Positions 1 through 12,842 are shown, counted from the stretch's first letter. The stretch is DNA of 30,585 bases from CAZAYP01 sp964489425 [NCBI: uncultured Verrucomicrobiota bacterium] (GCA_964489425.1 CAZAYP010000066.1:1-30585), one strand, 5' to 3'. Made by a program: numbers and translations. Notes: generated from the letters alone by a model not told the origin.

Positions 1-3185
<3,185 letters not shown>

Positions 3186-3228
3186 GCCGCGGCGGCAACA
3201 AGAACCGTACATTGAGCAGGAAGGAAAG

Positions 3229-3606
<378 letters not shown>

Positions 3607-3622
3607 TTCAAGGTGGTGAATC

Positions 3623-4093
3623 ATGGCACGAAGACGTCGGGCAGTTAAACGGCAAGTCACCCCGGATGCGCGGTTCCAGAGCGCGATGGTCGCGAGCCTG
3701 ATCGCCGTGATCCTGCGCTGCGGCAAGCGTTCCGTGGCCGAGCAGATCGTGTACGGCGCGCTGAACCAGATCAAGGAGCAGACCGGCGAGGAACCGCTCA
3801 AGTTCCTGGAGACCGCGCTGGATAACGTGAAACCGCGCCTGGAAGTCAAGTCCCGGCGCGTCGGCGGCGCCACCTACCAGGTGCCGCTGGAGGTCAGCTC
3901 CGAGCGCCAGTTGGCCCTGGCCCTGCGCTGGGTGGTCATGTTCGCCCGCGCCAAGAAAGGCCTGGGCATGCAGCGCGCCCTGGCCCTGGAAGTCATGGAC
4001 GCCTTCAAGAACCAGGGCGGCGCGGTCAAGAAACGCGAAGATATGCACAAGATGGCTCAGGCCAACAAGGCCTTTGCCCACTACCGTTGGTGA
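3623..4093 (+). CDS. rpsG: 30S ribosomal protein S7
   Basis: S7 nucleates assembly of the 30S head and contacts E-site tRNA and mRNA. It has 156 residues, typical of bacterial S7, with the basic [10 protein letters not shown] start and the usual C-terminal helix ending in HYRW. The ATG is preceded by AGGTGGTGA at good spacing. It lies between rpsL and fusA in the standard str order. In E. coli S7 is the translational repressor of the str operon by binding the rpsL-rpsG spacer; here that spacer is only 16 bp, so an E. coli-type operator is not evident. Confidence 0.98.
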   Translation: MARRRRAVKRQVTPDARFQSAMVASLIAVILRCGKRSVAEQIVYGALNQIKEQTGEEPLKFLETALDNVKPRLEVKSRRVGGATYQVPLEVSSERQLALALRWVVMFARAKKGLGMQRALALEVMDAFKNQGGAVKKREDMHKMAQANKAFAHYRW

Positions 4094-4112
4094 GGAACGG
4101 AACCCCGCCCTG

Positions 4113-6242
4113 ATGACGGTCATGGAACCATCCCCTAAAAAAGCCGGCGCGCCTGCGGGCGCCCAGCACGCAGCCGCCGAACGCCGGCGGCCGCTGGCGC
4201 GCATCCGCAATATCGGCATTGTCGCCCATATTGACGCCGGCAAGACCACCGTGACCGAGCGCATGCTGTACTACACGGGCCGCGTCTACAAGATGGGGGA
4301 GGTCCACGAGGGCACCGCGACCATGGACTGGATGATCCAGGAACAGGAACGCGGGATCACCATCACCAGCGCGGCGACGACCTGCTTCTGGCAGGATCAC
4401 CAGATCAATATCATCGATACCCCCGGGCACGTGGACTTCACCGTCGAGGTGGAGCGGTCGCTGCGCGTGCTCGACGGCGCCGTGGGCGTGTTCTGTGGCG
4501 TGGCCGGCGTGCAGCCGCAGTCGGAAACCGTCTGGCGCCAGGCGGACCGCTACCACGTGCCGCGGATTGCTTTCGTGAACAAGCTCGACCGCAAGGGCGC
4601 CGATTTCCTGGCCGTGGTTCAGCAACTGCGCCAGAAGCTGGGGGTGCCCGCGGCCGTGGTCCAGCTGCCCATGGGGCGCGAGGAGGAGTTCGTCGGGATC
4701 GTGGACCTGGTGGAGATGCAAGCCTGGCGGTTCGACGACGAGACGCTGGGGTCCACGATGATTCCCGCCGAGATTCCCGCCGGCCTGCGCGCGGCGGCCG
4801 AGCAGGAGCGCGCCCGGCTGATCGAGTTCCTGGCGGACGTGGACGAGGAGATCCTGGCCGCCTACATGGAAAACGTGGATGTGCCGCCGGAGCCCCTGCG
4901 CGCCGGCCTGCGGCGCCAGACGATCCGCGGCCGGGCGGTGCCCGTCCTGTGCGGTTCGGCGCTGCGCAACAAGGGCATCCAGCCGTTGCTGGACGCGGTG
5001 GTGAGCTACCTCCCGGCGCCCCTGGACGTGCCCGCGGTGTGCGGCCAGCACCCCAAGACCGCGGAGCCCGTGACCCGCGCGGCCAGCGACCAGGACCCGG
5101 TGTGCGCCTTGGCGTTCAAGCTGGCCAACGATCCCTACGTGGGCAAGCTGGTGTACGTCCGCGTGTACTCCGGCGTGCTGCGCAAGGGCCAGAACATTTT
5201 CAACCCGCGCACCAAGAAGCGCGAGCGCCTGGCGCGCCTGCTGCTGCTCCACGCCAACCAGCGCGAGGAGGTCGAGACCCTGTACGCCGGCGAGATCGGC
5301 GGCATCACCGGCCTCAAGCAGGTGACCACCGGCGACTCGCTGTGCGCCGAGCACCACCCGATCCTGCTGGAGCGGATCGCCTTCCCCGAGCCGGTCATGG
5401 CCATGGCCGTGGAGCCCCGGACCCAGGCTGACCGCGACGCCATGCACGCGGCTTTGCAGGCCCTGGCGGATGAGGATCCCACGTTCAAGATCGCGACGGA
5501 TCCCGAGACCGGCCAGACCCTGATCCGCGGCATGGGCGAGCTGCACCTGGACATCAAGAAGGATCGCATGCTGCGCGAGTTCAAGGTCCAGGCCGTGGCC
5601 GGCCGGCCGATGGTGGCGTACCGTGAATCGATCACCGCCTCGGCGCATGCGCACCACACTTTTGATCGCGAGATCGGCGGGCACAAGCAGTTTGCCAGCG
5701 TCGAGCTCAGCGTTGCGCCGCGCGCGCGCGGGCAGGGCCACGAGTTGGACATGGCGGTGAGCAAGGACCGCATTCCGGAGGAGTTCCAGGCGGCGATCGT
5801 GCAGGGCCTGGAGGACACCCTGGCCACGGGGGTGCTGGGCAACTACGCCATGGTGGACGTCCAGGTCCGGGTGACCGGCGGCGCGTGCGACGCGGTGGAT
5901 TCCACCGAGGTCGCGTTTCGCACCGCGGCGGCGCTGGCGCTGCGCGAGGCGCTGCGGGCGGCGGGCCCGGTGCTGCTGGAGCCGATCATGGTCCTGGAGG
6001 TGATCACCCCCGAGGAGTACATGGGGGACGTGCTCGGCGACATCAGCGGCCGCCGGGGACGGATCCGGGCCATGGAAGCGCGCGGCGGGACCCAGGTGAT
6101 TGCCGCCGAGGTGCCGCTGGCGGAGTTGTTCGGTTACGCGACCGGCTTGCGCTCGCTCACCAAGGGGCGGGCCACGCACACGATGGAGCCGCGCGCGTTT
6201 GAAATCGTGCCCGACGAAGTCCGGGCAGCCATTTTAACATAA
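4113..6242 (+). CDS. fusA: Translation elongation factor G
   Basis: GTPase that drives tRNA-mRNA translocation and, with RRF, ribosome recycling. From ATG 4113 it is 709 residues. G-motifs: AHIDAGKTT (38-46), RGITI (80-84), DTPGH (102-106), NKLD and a GSALRNKG G5-like segment, followed by the EF-G domains II-V. Start choice is uncertain: an in-frame ATG at 4074 would overlap rpsG by 20 bp, and ATG 4122 is also possible; GAGGAACGG at 4092-4100 lies somewhat far from 4113. With any of these starts there is an Ala/Pro/Lys-rich N-terminal extension of about 20 residues or more before the G domain relative to E. coli EF-G. The str location supports the housekeeping paralogue. No tuf follows. Confidence 0.97.
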   Translation: MTVMEPSPKKAGAPAGAQHAAAERRRPLARIRNIGIVAHIDAGKTTVTERMLYYTGRVYKMGEVHEGTATMDWMIQEQERGITITSAATTCFWQDHQINIIDTPGHVDFTVEVERSLRVLDGAVGVFCGVAGVQPQSETVWRQADRYHVPRIAFVNKLDRKGADFLAVVQQLRQKLGVPAAVVQLPMGREEEFVGIVDLVEMQAWRFDDETLGSTMIPAEIPAGLRAAAEQERARLIEFLADVDEEILAAYMENVDVPPEPLRAGLRRQTIRGRAVPVLCGSALRNKGIQPLLDAVVSYLPAPLDVPAVCGQHPKTAEPVTRAASDQDPVCALAFKLANDPYVGKLVYVRVYSGVLRKGQNIFNPRTKKRERLARLLLLHANQREEVETLYAGEIGGITGLKQVTTGDSLCAEHHPILLERIAFPEPVMAMAVEPRTQADRDAMHAALQALADEDPTFKIATDPETGQTLIRGMGELHLDIKKDRMLREFKVQAVAGRPMVAYRESITASAHAHHTFDREIGGHKQFASVELSVAPRARGQGHELDMAVSKDRIPEEFQAAIVQGLEDTLATGVLGNYAMVDVQVRVTGGACDAVDSTEVAFRTAAALALREALRAAGPVLLEPIMVLEVITPEEYMGDVLGDISGRRGRIRAMEARGGTQVIAAEVPLAELFGYATGLRSLTKGRATHTMEPRAFEIVPDEVRAAILT

Positions 6243-6253
6243 CGAGGATAGCT

Positions 6254-6562
6254 ATGAATGGTCAGAGAATACGCATCAGGTTGAAAGCTTACGATCACCG
6301 CGTGCTGGATCAGTCGTCGAGCGAGATCGTCAACACCGCCAAGCGCACCGGCGCCCGGGTGGCCGGGCCGGTGCCGTTGCCGACCCGCACCGAGCGCTAC
6401 ACGGTCAACCGCAGCCCGCACGCGGACAAGAAGTCCATGGAACAATTCGAGATCCGGACCCACAAGCGGCTGCTGGATATCATCGAGCCCACGGCCAAAA
6501 CCGTGGACGAGCTGAAGAAGCTGAATCTGCCGGCTGGCGTGGACATCACCATTAAAATCTGA
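6254..6562 (+). CDS. rpsJ: 30S ribosomal protein S10
   Basis: S10 of the 30S head, which as NusE also joins transcription antitermination complexes with NusB. It has 102 residues, the standard length, with the family start [15 protein letters not shown] and the long-loop segment ending [20 protein letters not shown] lies upstream of the ATG. Only 11 bp separate it from fusA, so the S10 cluster is joined to str without its own obvious leader or promoter. This differs from the E. coli layout, in which a long L4-responsive leader precedes rpsJ. Confidence 0.98.
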   Translation: MNGQRIRIRLKAYDHRVLDQSSSEIVNTAKRTGARVAGPVPLPTRTERYTVNRSPHADKKSMEQFEIRTHKRLLDIIEPTAKTVDELKKLNLPAGVDITIKI

Positions 6563-6570
6563 GAGCAAAC

Positions 6571-7218
6571 ATGAACGCGCTGATCGGAAAAAAACTGGGC
6601 ATGACACAGATATTTGATGAACAGGGCCACCAGGTGCCGGTCACGGCGGTCTTGGTGGGCCCCTGCACGGTGACGCAACGCCGGACCGCGGCCAAGGACG
6701 GCTACGAGGCCATCCAGCTCGGGTTCGGCGCGGCGCGTGCGGAGCGCCTCGACAAGCCGCGCGCCGGCCACTTCAAGAAGGCCGGCGTGGCGCCCCAGCG
6801 CTTCCTGCGCGAGGTGCTGGCCGAGGGCGGTGACGCGGCGCTCAAGGTGGGCGACACCGTGACCGCCGCCGACGTGTTCACCGGCGTCTCGCACGTGGAT
6901 GTCATCGGCATCACCAAGGGGCGCGGGTTCCAGGGCGTCATCCGCCGGCACGGCATGACCGGCGGCCGCAAGACCCACGGCTCGGGCACGCACCGCGAGG
7001 TGGGCTCGGTCGGCATGCGCGAATTGCCCGGCCGGATTATGAAGAACAAGCGGATGCCGGGCCACATGGGTCACGTGCGGGTGACGGCCCCGAATCTGCG
7101 GGTGGTCGGGATCCGCGCCACGGACCACGTGCTCCTGCTGAAGGGCTCCGTTCCCGGACCGACCGGCGGCTTGATATTGGTCAGAAAATCCATAAAGAAG
7201 GCGGATGTGAAGTCATGA
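6571..7218 (+). CDS. rplC: 50S ribosomal protein L3
   Basis: L3, an early 50S assembly protein whose extension reaches the peptidyl-transferase centre. It has 215 residues. The start [15 protein letters not shown] is the classic L3 N-terminus and the central loop with [13 protein letters not shown] and [15 protein letters not shown] is intact. The stop overlaps the rplD start by 4 bp (ATGA), indicating translational coupling. A GAGAG sequence sits just upstream of the ATG. Nothing unusual is seen. Confidence 0.98.
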   Translation: MNALIGKKLGMTQIFDEQGHQVPVTAVLVGPCTVTQRRTAAKDGYEAIQLGFGAARAERLDKPRAGHFKKAGVAPQRFLREVLAEGGDAALKVGDTVTAADVFTGVSHVDVIGITKGRGFQGVIRRHGMTGGRKTHGSGTHREVGSVGMRELPGRIMKNKRMPGHMGHVRVTAPNLRVVGIRATDHVLLLKGSVPGPTGGLILVRKSIKKADVKS

Positions 7219-7856
7219 CGAAACTACCCCTGCACAATGGGAAAGGCGAGCCGACCGGGGAGGTGGACTTCCCGGACGCTCTGCTGACGCGCACGGTGGG
7301 CCAGCAGGCGGTTCACGATGCGGTGGTCACCTATCGCTACAACCAGCGGCGCTGGTCAGCGCACACGCTGGGCAAGGGCCAGGTCGCCGGCAGCAACAAG
7401 AAGCCCTGGCGCCAGAAGGGCCTCGGCCGGGCGCGCGCGGGCTACCGGCAGTCGCCGGTGTGGCGCGGCGGCGCGGTGGCCCTGGGGCCCCAGCCGCTGA
7501 TCCGGCGGCGCGAGATGCCGAAGCGCCTCGCCCAACTGGCGCTGCGCCGCGCCTGGAGCGAGCAGGTGGCGGCCGGCGCCATCCGGGTGGTCGATGAGCT
7601 GGTGCTGGCCGCGCCCAAGACCCGGGAGATGGTGGCCCTGCTCAAGAGCTTCAAGGCCCAGCGCGGCGCGCTGGTGGTGCTGGACAAGCCGGACGCGGCG
7701 GTCCTGCGCGCGGCGCGCAACATCGGCAACCTGATCATCACCACGGCGCCGTTGATGAACGTCTACGAGCTGCTGCGCCATCCCACGGTGATCGTGACTC
7801 GCGCCGCGCTCGCCGGGCTGGAGCAGCGCCTGCAGAAGTCCGGGAGGAACGCATGA
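7215..7856 (+). CDS. rplD: 50S ribosomal protein L4
   Basis: L4 lines the exit-tunnel constriction with L22. It has 213 residues, slightly longer than the usual 200-210. The tunnel loop is recognisable around KPWRQKGLGRARAG and SPVWRGGAVALGP; the family sequence is usually GTGKARAG, so GLGRARAG is a mild variant. It overlaps rplC by 4 bp and rplW by 4 bp. In gamma-proteobacteria L4 represses its own operon through the S10 leader; no such leader is visible here, so this control is not supported. Confidence 0.97.
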   Translation: MTKLPLHNGKGEPTGEVDFPDALLTRTVGQQAVHDAVVTYRYNQRRWSAHTLGKGQVAGSNKKPWRQKGLGRARAGYRQSPVWRGGAVALGPQPLIRRREMPKRLAQLALRRAWSEQVAAGAIRVVDELVLAAPKTREMVALLKSFKAQRGALVVLDKPDAAVLRAARNIGNLIITTAPLMNVYELLRHPTVIVTRAALAGLEQRLQKSGRNA

Positions 7857-8137
7857 AGGATCCATACGCCATCGTGTTGCGAATGCGGATCACGGAGAAG
7901 GGCACCCGCCTCAAGGAGAAGGAAAACAAGTTCCTCTTCGAGGTGGCGCGGGATGCCAACAAGCCCGAGATCAAGCAGGCCGTGGAGAAGCTGTTCAACG
8001 TGCACGTGCTCAAGGTCAACCGCCTGAACCGCCGCGGCAAGAAGAAACGCGAACGCACCCGCCAGTTTGGCTTCACCGCGGCCACGAGCCGCGCCATTGT
8101 GACGCTGAAGGCGGGCGAAACCATCGACATCGCATAG
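7853..8137 (+). CDS. rplW: 50S ribosomal protein L23
   Basis: L23 sits at the tunnel exit, where it docks trigger factor and SRP. It has 94 residues, normal for bacteria. The segment ITEKGTRLKEKENKFLFEV and the basic loop NRRGKKKRER match the family. The start ATG overlaps the rplD stop (ATGA), and the SD GGGAGGAA lies inside the end of rplD. Position between rplD and rplB is the universal S10 order. Confidence 0.97.
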   Translation: MKDPYAIVLRMRITEKGTRLKEKENKFLFEVARDANKPEIKQAVEKLFNVHVLKVNRLNRRGKKKRERTRQFGFTAATSRAIVTLKAGETIDIA

Positions 8138-8146
8138 GACGGCCCC

Positions 8147-8974
8147 ATGGGACTCAAAAAATATAAACCAGTCACACCGAGCCGGCGGTTCACCATCCTG
8201 CCGGACTTCGCGGAAGTTACCAAGGACAAGCCCGAGCGCGGGCTGATCAAGGCCACCAAGCGGACGAGCGGCCGCAATGTCTACGGCCGGATCACGGTGC
8301 GCCACCGCGGCGGCGGGCACAAGCGCCACCTGCGGATCGTGGATTTCCGCCGCGAGAAGCACGGCATCCCCGCCAAGGTGGCGGCGATCGAGTACGATCC
8401 CAACCGCTCGGCGCGCCTGGCCCTGCTGCATTACGCCGACGGCGAGAAGCGCTACATCGTGGCCCCGCTGGGCCTGCAGGTGGGCGCGAAAGTCATGTCC
8501 GGCCCGGCCGCCGAGCCCGCCGTGGGCAACGCCCTGCCGCTGGCCAAGATTCCCCTGGGCATGCCGCTGCACTGCATCGAACTGCGTCCCGGCAAGGGTG
8601 CCCAGTTGGTGCGCACCGCCGGCGGCACGGCCCAGCTGATGTCGCGCGAGGGCGAGTACGCCCACGTGCGCATGCCGTCCGGCGAGGTCCGCCTGCTCAA
8701 CCAGCGCTGCCAGGCCACCATCGGCCAGGTGGGCAACCTTGAGTACGAGGCGATCTCCAGCGGCAAGGCCGGCCGCAAGCGCTGGCTGGGCTGGCGCCCG
8801 ACCGTGCGTGGCGTGGTCATGAACCCGATCGATCACCCGATGGGCGGCGGCGAGGGCCGGCACTCCGGCGGCGGTCACCCGGTGTCGCCGTGGGGCCAGT
8901 TGGCCAAGGGCAAGAAGACCCGGCCGAAACGCAACCGCTCGGATCGTTTCATCATTCAACGGAGAAAGAAATAA
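8147..8974 (+). CDS. rplB: 50S ribosomal protein L2
   Basis: L2, needed for subunit joining and peptidyl-transferase activity. It has 275 residues, standard. The C-terminal conserved region reads [13 protein letters not shown]: the essential His (His229 in E. coli numbering) in DHP is present, while the following residue is Met where E. coli has His. The segments [19 protein letters not shown] and [13 protein letters not shown] are also canonical. It starts 9 bp after rplW with only a weak Shine-Dalgarno (TAGGA), so expression is probably coupled to upstream translation. Confidence 0.98.
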   Translation: MGLKKYKPVTPSRRFTILPDFAEVTKDKPERGLIKATKRTSGRNVYGRITVRHRGGGHKRHLRIVDFRREKHGIPAKVAAIEYDPNRSARLALLHYADGEKRYIVAPLGLQVGAKVMSGPAAEPAVGNALPLAKIPLGMPLHCIELRPGKGAQLVRTAGGTAQLMSREGEYAHVRMPSGEVRLLNQRCQATIGQVGNLEYEAISSGKAGRKRWLGWRPTVRGVVMNPIDHPMGGGEGRHSGGGHPVSPWGQLAKGKKTRPKRNRSDRFIIQRRKK

Positions 8975-8977
8975 CCT

Positions 8978-9262
8978 ATGGGGCGTTCAATCAAAAAGGG
9001 TCCCTACGTGGACCCCAAGCTGCTGGCCAAGATCGAGAAGCTGAACCGCACCGGCGAAAAGAAGCCGATCAAGACGTGGTCGCGGCGCTCGATGATCGTG
9101 CCGGAATTCGTCGGCCACAACCTGGCGATTCACAATGGCAAGAGTTTCATCTCGGTGTTTGTAACCGAGAACATGGTCGGGCACCGCCTCGGCGAGTTCT
9201 CGGCGACGCGCACGTTCCGCCGCCACGGCGCGGCCACGGACAAGACGATCGCGCTGAAATAA
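8978..9262 (+). CDS. rpsS: 30S ribosomal protein S19
   Basis: S19 of the 30S head, near the A-site finger and bridge B1a. It has 94 residues. The family start [15 protein letters not shown] is present (Met-Gly in place of the common Met-Ser/Pro-Arg), along with [37 protein letters not shown] and TRTFRRHG. It begins 3 bp after the rplB stop. It is followed by a 126-bp gap, unusually long for this cluster, before rplV. Confidence 0.98.
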   Translation: MGRSIKKGPYVDPKLLAKIEKLNRTGEKKPIKTWSRRSMIVPEFVGHNLAIHNGKSFISVFVTENMVGHRLGEFSATRTFRRHGAATDKTIALK

Positions 9263-9292
9263 GGCCGGGGCTAAAATAAAATGTGATTCCGC

Positions 9293-9320
9293 TTGATCGG
9301 GGCGCGAAACAAGGTAGGAT
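9293..9320 (+). promoter_or_regulatory. Candidate internal sigma70-like promoter before rplV
   Basis: In the 126-bp rpsS-rplV spacer, TTGATC (9293-9298) and TAGGAT (9315-9320) are separated by 16 bp, each matching the sigma70 consensus at four of six bases. A start near 9328 would give a leader of about 60 nt ahead of rplV. A 19-codon ORF (9339-9398) would lie on that leader and overlap the rplV start, but it lacks a clear Shine-Dalgarno. The promoter rules of this organism are unknown, so this is only suggestive. Confidence 0.35.
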
Positions 9321-9388
9321 GCCCGGCTTGTCGTGTGCATGGGCGCTGCGGTTGAACCCTCAGGTTATGCGGTAATAGCGAGAAAGCA

Positions 9389-9745
9389 ATGGAAGTAACA
9401 TCGGTAACAAAATATGTACGCCTGGCGCCGCTGAAGGCGCAGGACCTGGCCCGGGCCATCACTGGCCGGCCGGTGCCGGAGGCGCTGGGCATGGTCCAGG
9501 CGAGCCGGCGCAAGGCGGCGTTCCAAATCGCCAAGACGCTCAAGTCCGCGATCGCCAACGCCGAAAACAACAGCAAGCTGGATGCGGAAACTTTGTATGT
9601 CAAGACCGCGGCCATCGAAGAGGGGCCGCGCATGAAACGCTGGTGGCCGCGCTCGCGCGGCATGGCGCGCCCGGTTCAGCGGCGGACGTGTCATATTCGC
9701 ATCACGCTCGCGGAACGGCCGGCGCGCCCGGCCAAGAGCACGTAG
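9389..9745 (+). CDS. rplV: 50S ribosomal protein L22
   Basis: L22, whose beta-hairpin forms the exit-tunnel constriction with L4. It has 118 residues. Core motifs: RLAPLKAQDLARAI near the N-terminus, then KTLKSAIANAENN, and the hairpin region GPRMKRWWPRSRGMARPVQRRTCHI. Family members usually have an Arg-Ala-Arg-Gly at the hairpin where this one has RSRG. No macrolide-resistance-type deletion is evident. The ATG has only a weak upstream GCGAGA. It follows the longest gap in the ribosomal run, so it may be transcribed partly from its own promoter. Confidence 0.97.
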   Translation: MEVTSVTKYVRLAPLKAQDLARAITGRPVPEALGMVQASRRKAAFQIAKTLKSAIANAENNSKLDAETLYVKTAAIEEGPRMKRWWPRSRGMARPVQRRTCHIRITLAERPARPAKST

Positions 9746-9764
9746 TGTCAGAAAGGAGCTTCGC

Positions 9765-10427
9765 TTGGGGCAGAAGGTAAATCCGATTGGGATGCGGGTG
9801 ACGGTCAATAAAGATTGGCGGTCGCGCTGGTATGCCAACAAAAAAGAGTATGGCAACCTGGTTTTGGAAGACGACAAGATCCGGGCAATTATCATGGAGC
9901 GTCTGAAGGACGCGGCCATCCCCGAGATCATCATCGAGCGGTATGCGAATCGCGCCCGGGTGACGATCTACACGGCCCGGCCGGGGATCGTGATCGGCAA
10001 GAAAGGTGCGGACAGCGACAAGCTGCGCACCGACTTGTCGGCGCTCACCGGCAAGGAAGTGTATATCGACATCAAGGAGGTCAAGAACCCTGACCTGTGC
10101 GCCGCGCTGGTGGCGGAGAACATCGCCGTGCAGCTTGAGCGCCGCGTGTCGTTCCGCCGCGCGATGAAGCGCGCGATCCAGATGGCGCTGCAGCTGGGGG
10201 CCAAGGGCGTGCGCATCCGCGCGGCCGGCCGCCTGGGCGGCGCGGAGCTGGCCCGCTGCGAGACGTACAAGGAAGGCACCGTGCCCCTGCAGACCCTCAA
10301 GGCCAACGTGGACTACGGGTTCCGCGAGGCGCACACGGTGGCGGGCAAGATTGGCATCAAGGTCTGGCTGTGCAAGCCGGACGAAGAGGCGGAGCCGAAG
10401 GAGAGACCCTATGCCCCTCATGCCTAA
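9765..10427 (+). CDS. rpsC: 30S ribosomal protein S3 (TTG start)
   Basis: S3, at the mRNA entry tunnel of the 30S. It has 220 residues. The N-terminus [14 protein letters not shown] is exact for the family and is encoded from a TTG codon at 9765, with AAGGAG at 9753-9758 providing a strong Shine-Dalgarno 6 bp away. The KH-domain GKKG loop is at residues 78-81. The C-terminus is short, ending [10 protein letters not shown], and its last 17 bp overlap the start of rplP. A TTG start in such a highly expressed gene is uncommon and may lower its initiation rate. Confidence 0.97.
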   Translation: MGQKVNPIGMRVTVNKDWRSRWYANKKEYGNLVLEDDKIRAIIMERLKDAAIPEIIIERYANRARVTIYTARPGIVIGKKGADSDKLRTDLSALTGKEVYIDIKEVKNPDLCAALVAENIAVQLERRVSFRRAMKRAIQMALQLGAKGVRIRAAGRLGGAELARCETYKEGTVPLQTLKANVDYGFREAHTVAGKIGIKVWLCKPDEEAEPKERPYAPHA

Positions 10428-10830
10428 ACGCGTGAAGTACCGCAAGCGCCAGCGCGGTTGCCGCAAGGGCAACGCGCAATCCGGCCAGACCGTGGCGTTC
10501 GGCCTTTACGGCCTGCAGTCGCTGGCCCGGACTTGGATCACCAACATCCAGATCGAGGCCTGCCGCGTGGTCATCAACCGCGCCATGAAGCGCAAGGGCA
10601 ACCTGTGGATCCGCATTTTCCCCGACAAGCCGATCACCAAGAAACCGCTGGAGACGCGCATGGGCAAGGGCAAGGGCGCCGTCGAGGGCTGGGTTGCGGT
10701 GGTCCGGCCGGGCAACATGCTGTTTGAGGTGGACGGGGTGCCCGAGGCGGTGGCCAAGGACGCCCTGCAACTGGCGGCGGCCAAGCTGCCGATCGCCACG
10801 CGCTTCATCCAGCGCAATGTAATCCATTGA
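10411..10830 (+). CDS. rplP: 50S ribosomal protein L16
   Basis: L16 organises the A-site region of the 50S. It has 139 residues from ATG 10411. That start is chosen because AAGGAG at 10398-10403 lies 7 bp upstream; a second ATG at 10420 would give the shorter MPKRVKYRK start. The family segments [18 protein letters not shown], ARxxINRAMKR-like [10 protein letters not shown] and [15 protein letters not shown] are present. The start overlaps the end of rpsC by 17 bp. Confidence 0.97.
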   Translation: MPLMPKRVKYRKRQRGCRKGNAQSGQTVAFGLYGLQSLARTWITNIQIEACRVVINRAMKRKGNLWIRIFPDKPITKKPLETRMGKGKGAVEGWVAVVRPGNMLFEVDGVPEAVAKDALQLAAAKLPIATRFIQRNVIH

Positions 10831-10841
10831 ACGGAACAACG

Positions 10842-11063
10842 ATGAAAGCCAAGGAATTGCGGGAATTGACGCCGGAGGAGCTGGACCAGAAGTTCAGCGA
10901 GACCCAGCGGGAACTATTTAACTTGCGCCTGCAGCAGGCCCATGGGCAGATTGAGAAGCCCTCGCGCCTGCGGGATGTGCGCCGCGACATCGCGCGCATC
11001 CAGACGATCATGTCCCAGCGGCGGATCCAGGCACAGCAAACGGCCCAGACAGAGGCGAGGTAA
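10842..11063 (+). CDS. rpmC: 50S ribosomal protein L29
   Basis: L29, a two-helix protein next to L23 at the tunnel exit. It has 73 residues from ATG 10842 (MKAKELRELTPEEL), which matches the family start; a TTG at 10827 overlapping the rplP stop would only add five residues. The central FNLRLQQAHGQIEKPSRLRDVRRDIARI segment is diagnostic. The C-terminal tail is Gln/Thr-rich. It lies 11 bp after rplP and 3 bp before rpsQ, in the normal order. Confidence 0.95.
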   Translation: MKAKELRELTPEELDQKFSETQRELFNLRLQQAHGQIEKPSRLRDVRRDIARIQTIMSQRRIQAQQTAQTEAR

Positions 11064-11066
11064 CCC

Positions 11067-11348
11067 ATGGCGGCAGAGGTCACAGAGGTCAAGCGCGGGA
11101 TGCGCAAAACGAGGCAGGGCGTGGTCGTCAGCGACCGGATGAACAAGACCGTCGTGGTCAGCGTGATGACGCACGTGCGCCATGAGCTGTACGGCAAAAC
11201 CATCCGCAAGGCGGCGAAATACTACGCGCACAACGAAGACAACCAGGCCCGGAGCGGCGACGTGGTACGCATTATGGAAACCCGCCCCATGAGCCGGCTG
11301 AAACGTTGGCGCGTTTGCGAAGTGGTCCGCAAGGCGGACCAGAAATAA
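11067..11348 (+). CDS. rpsQ: 30S ribosomal protein S17
   Basis: S17, an OB-fold 16S rRNA-binding protein involved in early 30S assembly. It has 93 residues, a little longer than the 84 of E. coli owing to an acidic N-terminal stretch. The core is typical: [36 protein letters not shown], then [21 protein letters not shown]. The ATG is preceded by GCGAGG inside the end of rpmC. It ends the S10-type part; rplN follows after 19 bp. Confidence 0.97.
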   Translation: MAAEVTEVKRGMRKTRQGVVVSDRMNKTVVVSVMTHVRHELYGKTIRKAAKYYAHNEDNQARSGDVVRIMETRPMSRLKRWRVCEVVRKADQK

Positions 11349-11367
11349 TCGAACCGGACGGCAGGTC

Positions 11368-11733
11368 ATGATCCAGACACAAACCAGATTGAAAGTGGCG
11401 GACAACACCGGGGCGCGCACGGCCATGTGCATTCGCGTGCTCGGCCAGAACAAGAGCATCGCCCGGGTCGGGGAGCTCATCAAGGTTTCCATCAAGGAAG
11501 CCCAGCCGCACGGCATGGTCAAGAAGGGCGAGGTGCACTTGGCCGTGGTGGTCCGCACCCGCCAGCCGATCCGCCGCGCGGATGGCTCGCTGCTGCGCTT
11601 CGACAACAACGCGGCGGTGCTGGTGGACGAGCAGATGAACCCGCGCGGAACCCGGATTTTTGGGCCGATTGCGCGTGAGCTGCGCGAGCGGAATTTCATG
11701 AAAATCATCTCCCTGGCTCCCGAGGTAATCTGA
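11368..11733 (+). CDS. rplN: 50S ribosomal protein L14
   Basis: L14, a beta-barrel protein at intersubunit bridges B5/B8 and the docking site of the silencing factor RsfS. It has 121 residues, standard. Conserved segments: [39 protein letters not shown] and [34 protein letters not shown]. Its stop shares one base with the rplX start (TGATG), so the two are probably coupled. It is the first gene of the spc-type segment. Confidence 0.98.
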   Translation: MIQTQTRLKVADNTGARTAMCIRVLGQNKSIARVGELIKVSIKEAQPHGMVKKGEVHLAVVVRTRQPIRRADGSLLRFDNNAAVLVDEQMNPRGTRIFGPIARELRERNFMKIISLAPEVI

Positions 11734-12014
11734 TGAAGTCACGTAAAAAATGGAAACGGGCGGTGGCCAAGCCGCACCTGAAAAAGGGCGATATCGTCAT
11801 CGCCATCACCGGCGATGACGCCGGCAGCGATCGGACCGGCCGGGTGCTTCAGGTCATCCCGGGCGAGGGCCGCGCGCTGGTCGAGGGCTTTAACTTGGTC
11901 AAAAAGCACATGCGCAAGACCCAGGACAACCCCAAGGGCGGCATCGTCAGCAAAGAGGCGCCGATGCCCCTGTCGAATTTGAAACTGCACAAGGCAGAGA
12001 AGGGCGGCGCCTGA
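11733..12014 (+). CDS. rplX: 50S ribosomal protein L24
   Basis: L24 initiates 50S assembly and sits near the tunnel exit. It has 93 residues. The KOW motif is visible near residues 17-45 ([20 protein letters not shown] then [17 protein letters not shown]), followed by [17 protein letters not shown] and the PMPLSNL element. Its start overlaps the rplN stop by one base. The following 58-bp spacer before rplE contains an eight-codon ORF ending in TAATG over the rplE start, probably just part of the translation-initiation region. Confidence 0.96.
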   Translation: MKSRKKWKRAVAKPHLKKGDIVIAITGDDAGSDRTGRVLQVIPGEGRALVEGFNLVKKHMRKTQDNPKGGIVSKEAPMPLSNLKLHKAEKGGA

Positions 12015-12072
12015 GCCGGCCAGGCACGGGCGCGACAGCAACACGGATGGATGGCAAGGGAAAGGGCGGCTA

Positions 12073-12615
12073 ATGGCGGCGCGACTTAAAACGAAATACG
12101 AGAAGGAAATCATCCCCGAGCTGCGCAAGACGCAGGGGTACAAGAACCCCATGCAGGTGCCGCGGCTGACCAAGATCGTGGTCAACATGGGCTTCAAGAG
12201 CACGCTGGACCGCGACAGCATCGAGACCTTGGCCCAGGACCTGGGCCGGATTACCGGGCAGAAACCGCTGATCACCAAGTCCCGCAAGAGCATCGCCAAC
12301 TTCAAGCTGCGCGAAGACATGCCGATCGGCGCCAAGGTGACCCTGCGGGGCGCGCGGATGTACGAGTTCCTGGACCGCCTCGTGAGCGCGGCCCTGCCGC
12401 GCATTCGCGACTTTCGCGGGGTGCCGCGCAACGCGTTCGATCAGCACGGCAACTACACCCTGGGGCTGACGGAGCAGGTGATTTTCCCGGAAATTGATCC
12501 GGACAAGGTAAAGTTAACCCAGGGCATGGACATCACCATGGTGACCACAGCCGGCAACCGGGTGGCGGCGCAGGAGCTGTTGCGCCTGCTCGGCCTGCCG
12601 TTCGCCAACGCCTGA
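12073..12615 (+). CDS. rplE: 50S ribosomal protein L5
   Basis: L5 binds 5S rRNA in the central protuberance and contacts P-site tRNA. It has 180 residues, typical. The family stretches [50 protein letters not shown] and the C-terminal [15 protein letters not shown] are clear. An AAGGGAAAGGG purine run precedes the ATG. It is followed by the zinc-type rpsN, the usual spc arrangement. Confidence 0.98.
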   Translation: MAARLKTKYEKEIIPELRKTQGYKNPMQVPRLTKIVVNMGFKSTLDRDSIETLAQDLGRITGQKPLITKSRKSIANFKLREDMPIGAKVTLRGARMYEFLDRLVSAALPRIRDFRGVPRNAFDQHGNYTLGLTEQVIFPEIDPDKVKLTQGMDITMVTTAGNRVAAQELLRLLGLPFANA

Positions 12616-12634
12616 ACAAGGGGAGGAGCATCCT

Positions 12635-12820
12635 TTGGCTAAGATATCATTGATGGTTAAAGCGGAGCGCGGGTCCAAGTTTCCCGTGCGCAATTACTTT
12701 CGCTGTAAACGTTGCGGCCGGCCGCGTGCCTACATGCGGAAGTTCAAGCTGTGCCGCATTTGTTTCCGGGAGTTGGCGTCGGAGGGCAAGTTGCCCGGCG
12801 TCATCAAGGCCAGTTGGTAA
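12635..12820 (+). CDS. rpsN: 30S ribosomal protein S14, zinc-binding type (TTG start)
   Basis: Short S14 of the 30S head, 61 residues, the zinc-ribbon (type Z) form. Cysteines 24, 27, 40 and 43 make C-X2-C-X12-C-X2-C. The ORF begins with TTG at 12635, with GGGAGGAGC at 12621-12629 as a strong Shine-Dalgarno; the protein start [13 protein letters not shown] fits the family and no upstream ATG is in frame. After rpsC this is the second TTG start among the ribosomal genes here. No zinc-free S14 paralogue is present in this window. Confidence 0.97.
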   Translation: MAKISLMVKAERGSKFPVRNYFRCKRCGRPRAYMRKFKLCRICFRELASEGKLPGVIKASW

Positions 12821-12842
12821 GCCACGGCAGGTATAAACGGTC

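Noticed and set aside
4026-6179. A 717-codon minus-strand open frame opposite fusA
   Set aside because: Shadow of the strongly supported fusA gene, with the same His/Gln/Ala/Arg composition and no recognisable domain.
12047-12073. Eight-codon ORF in the rplX-rplE spacer ending in TAATG over the rplE start
   Set aside because: It is short enough to arise by chance and coincides with the purine-rich ribosome-binding region of rplE.
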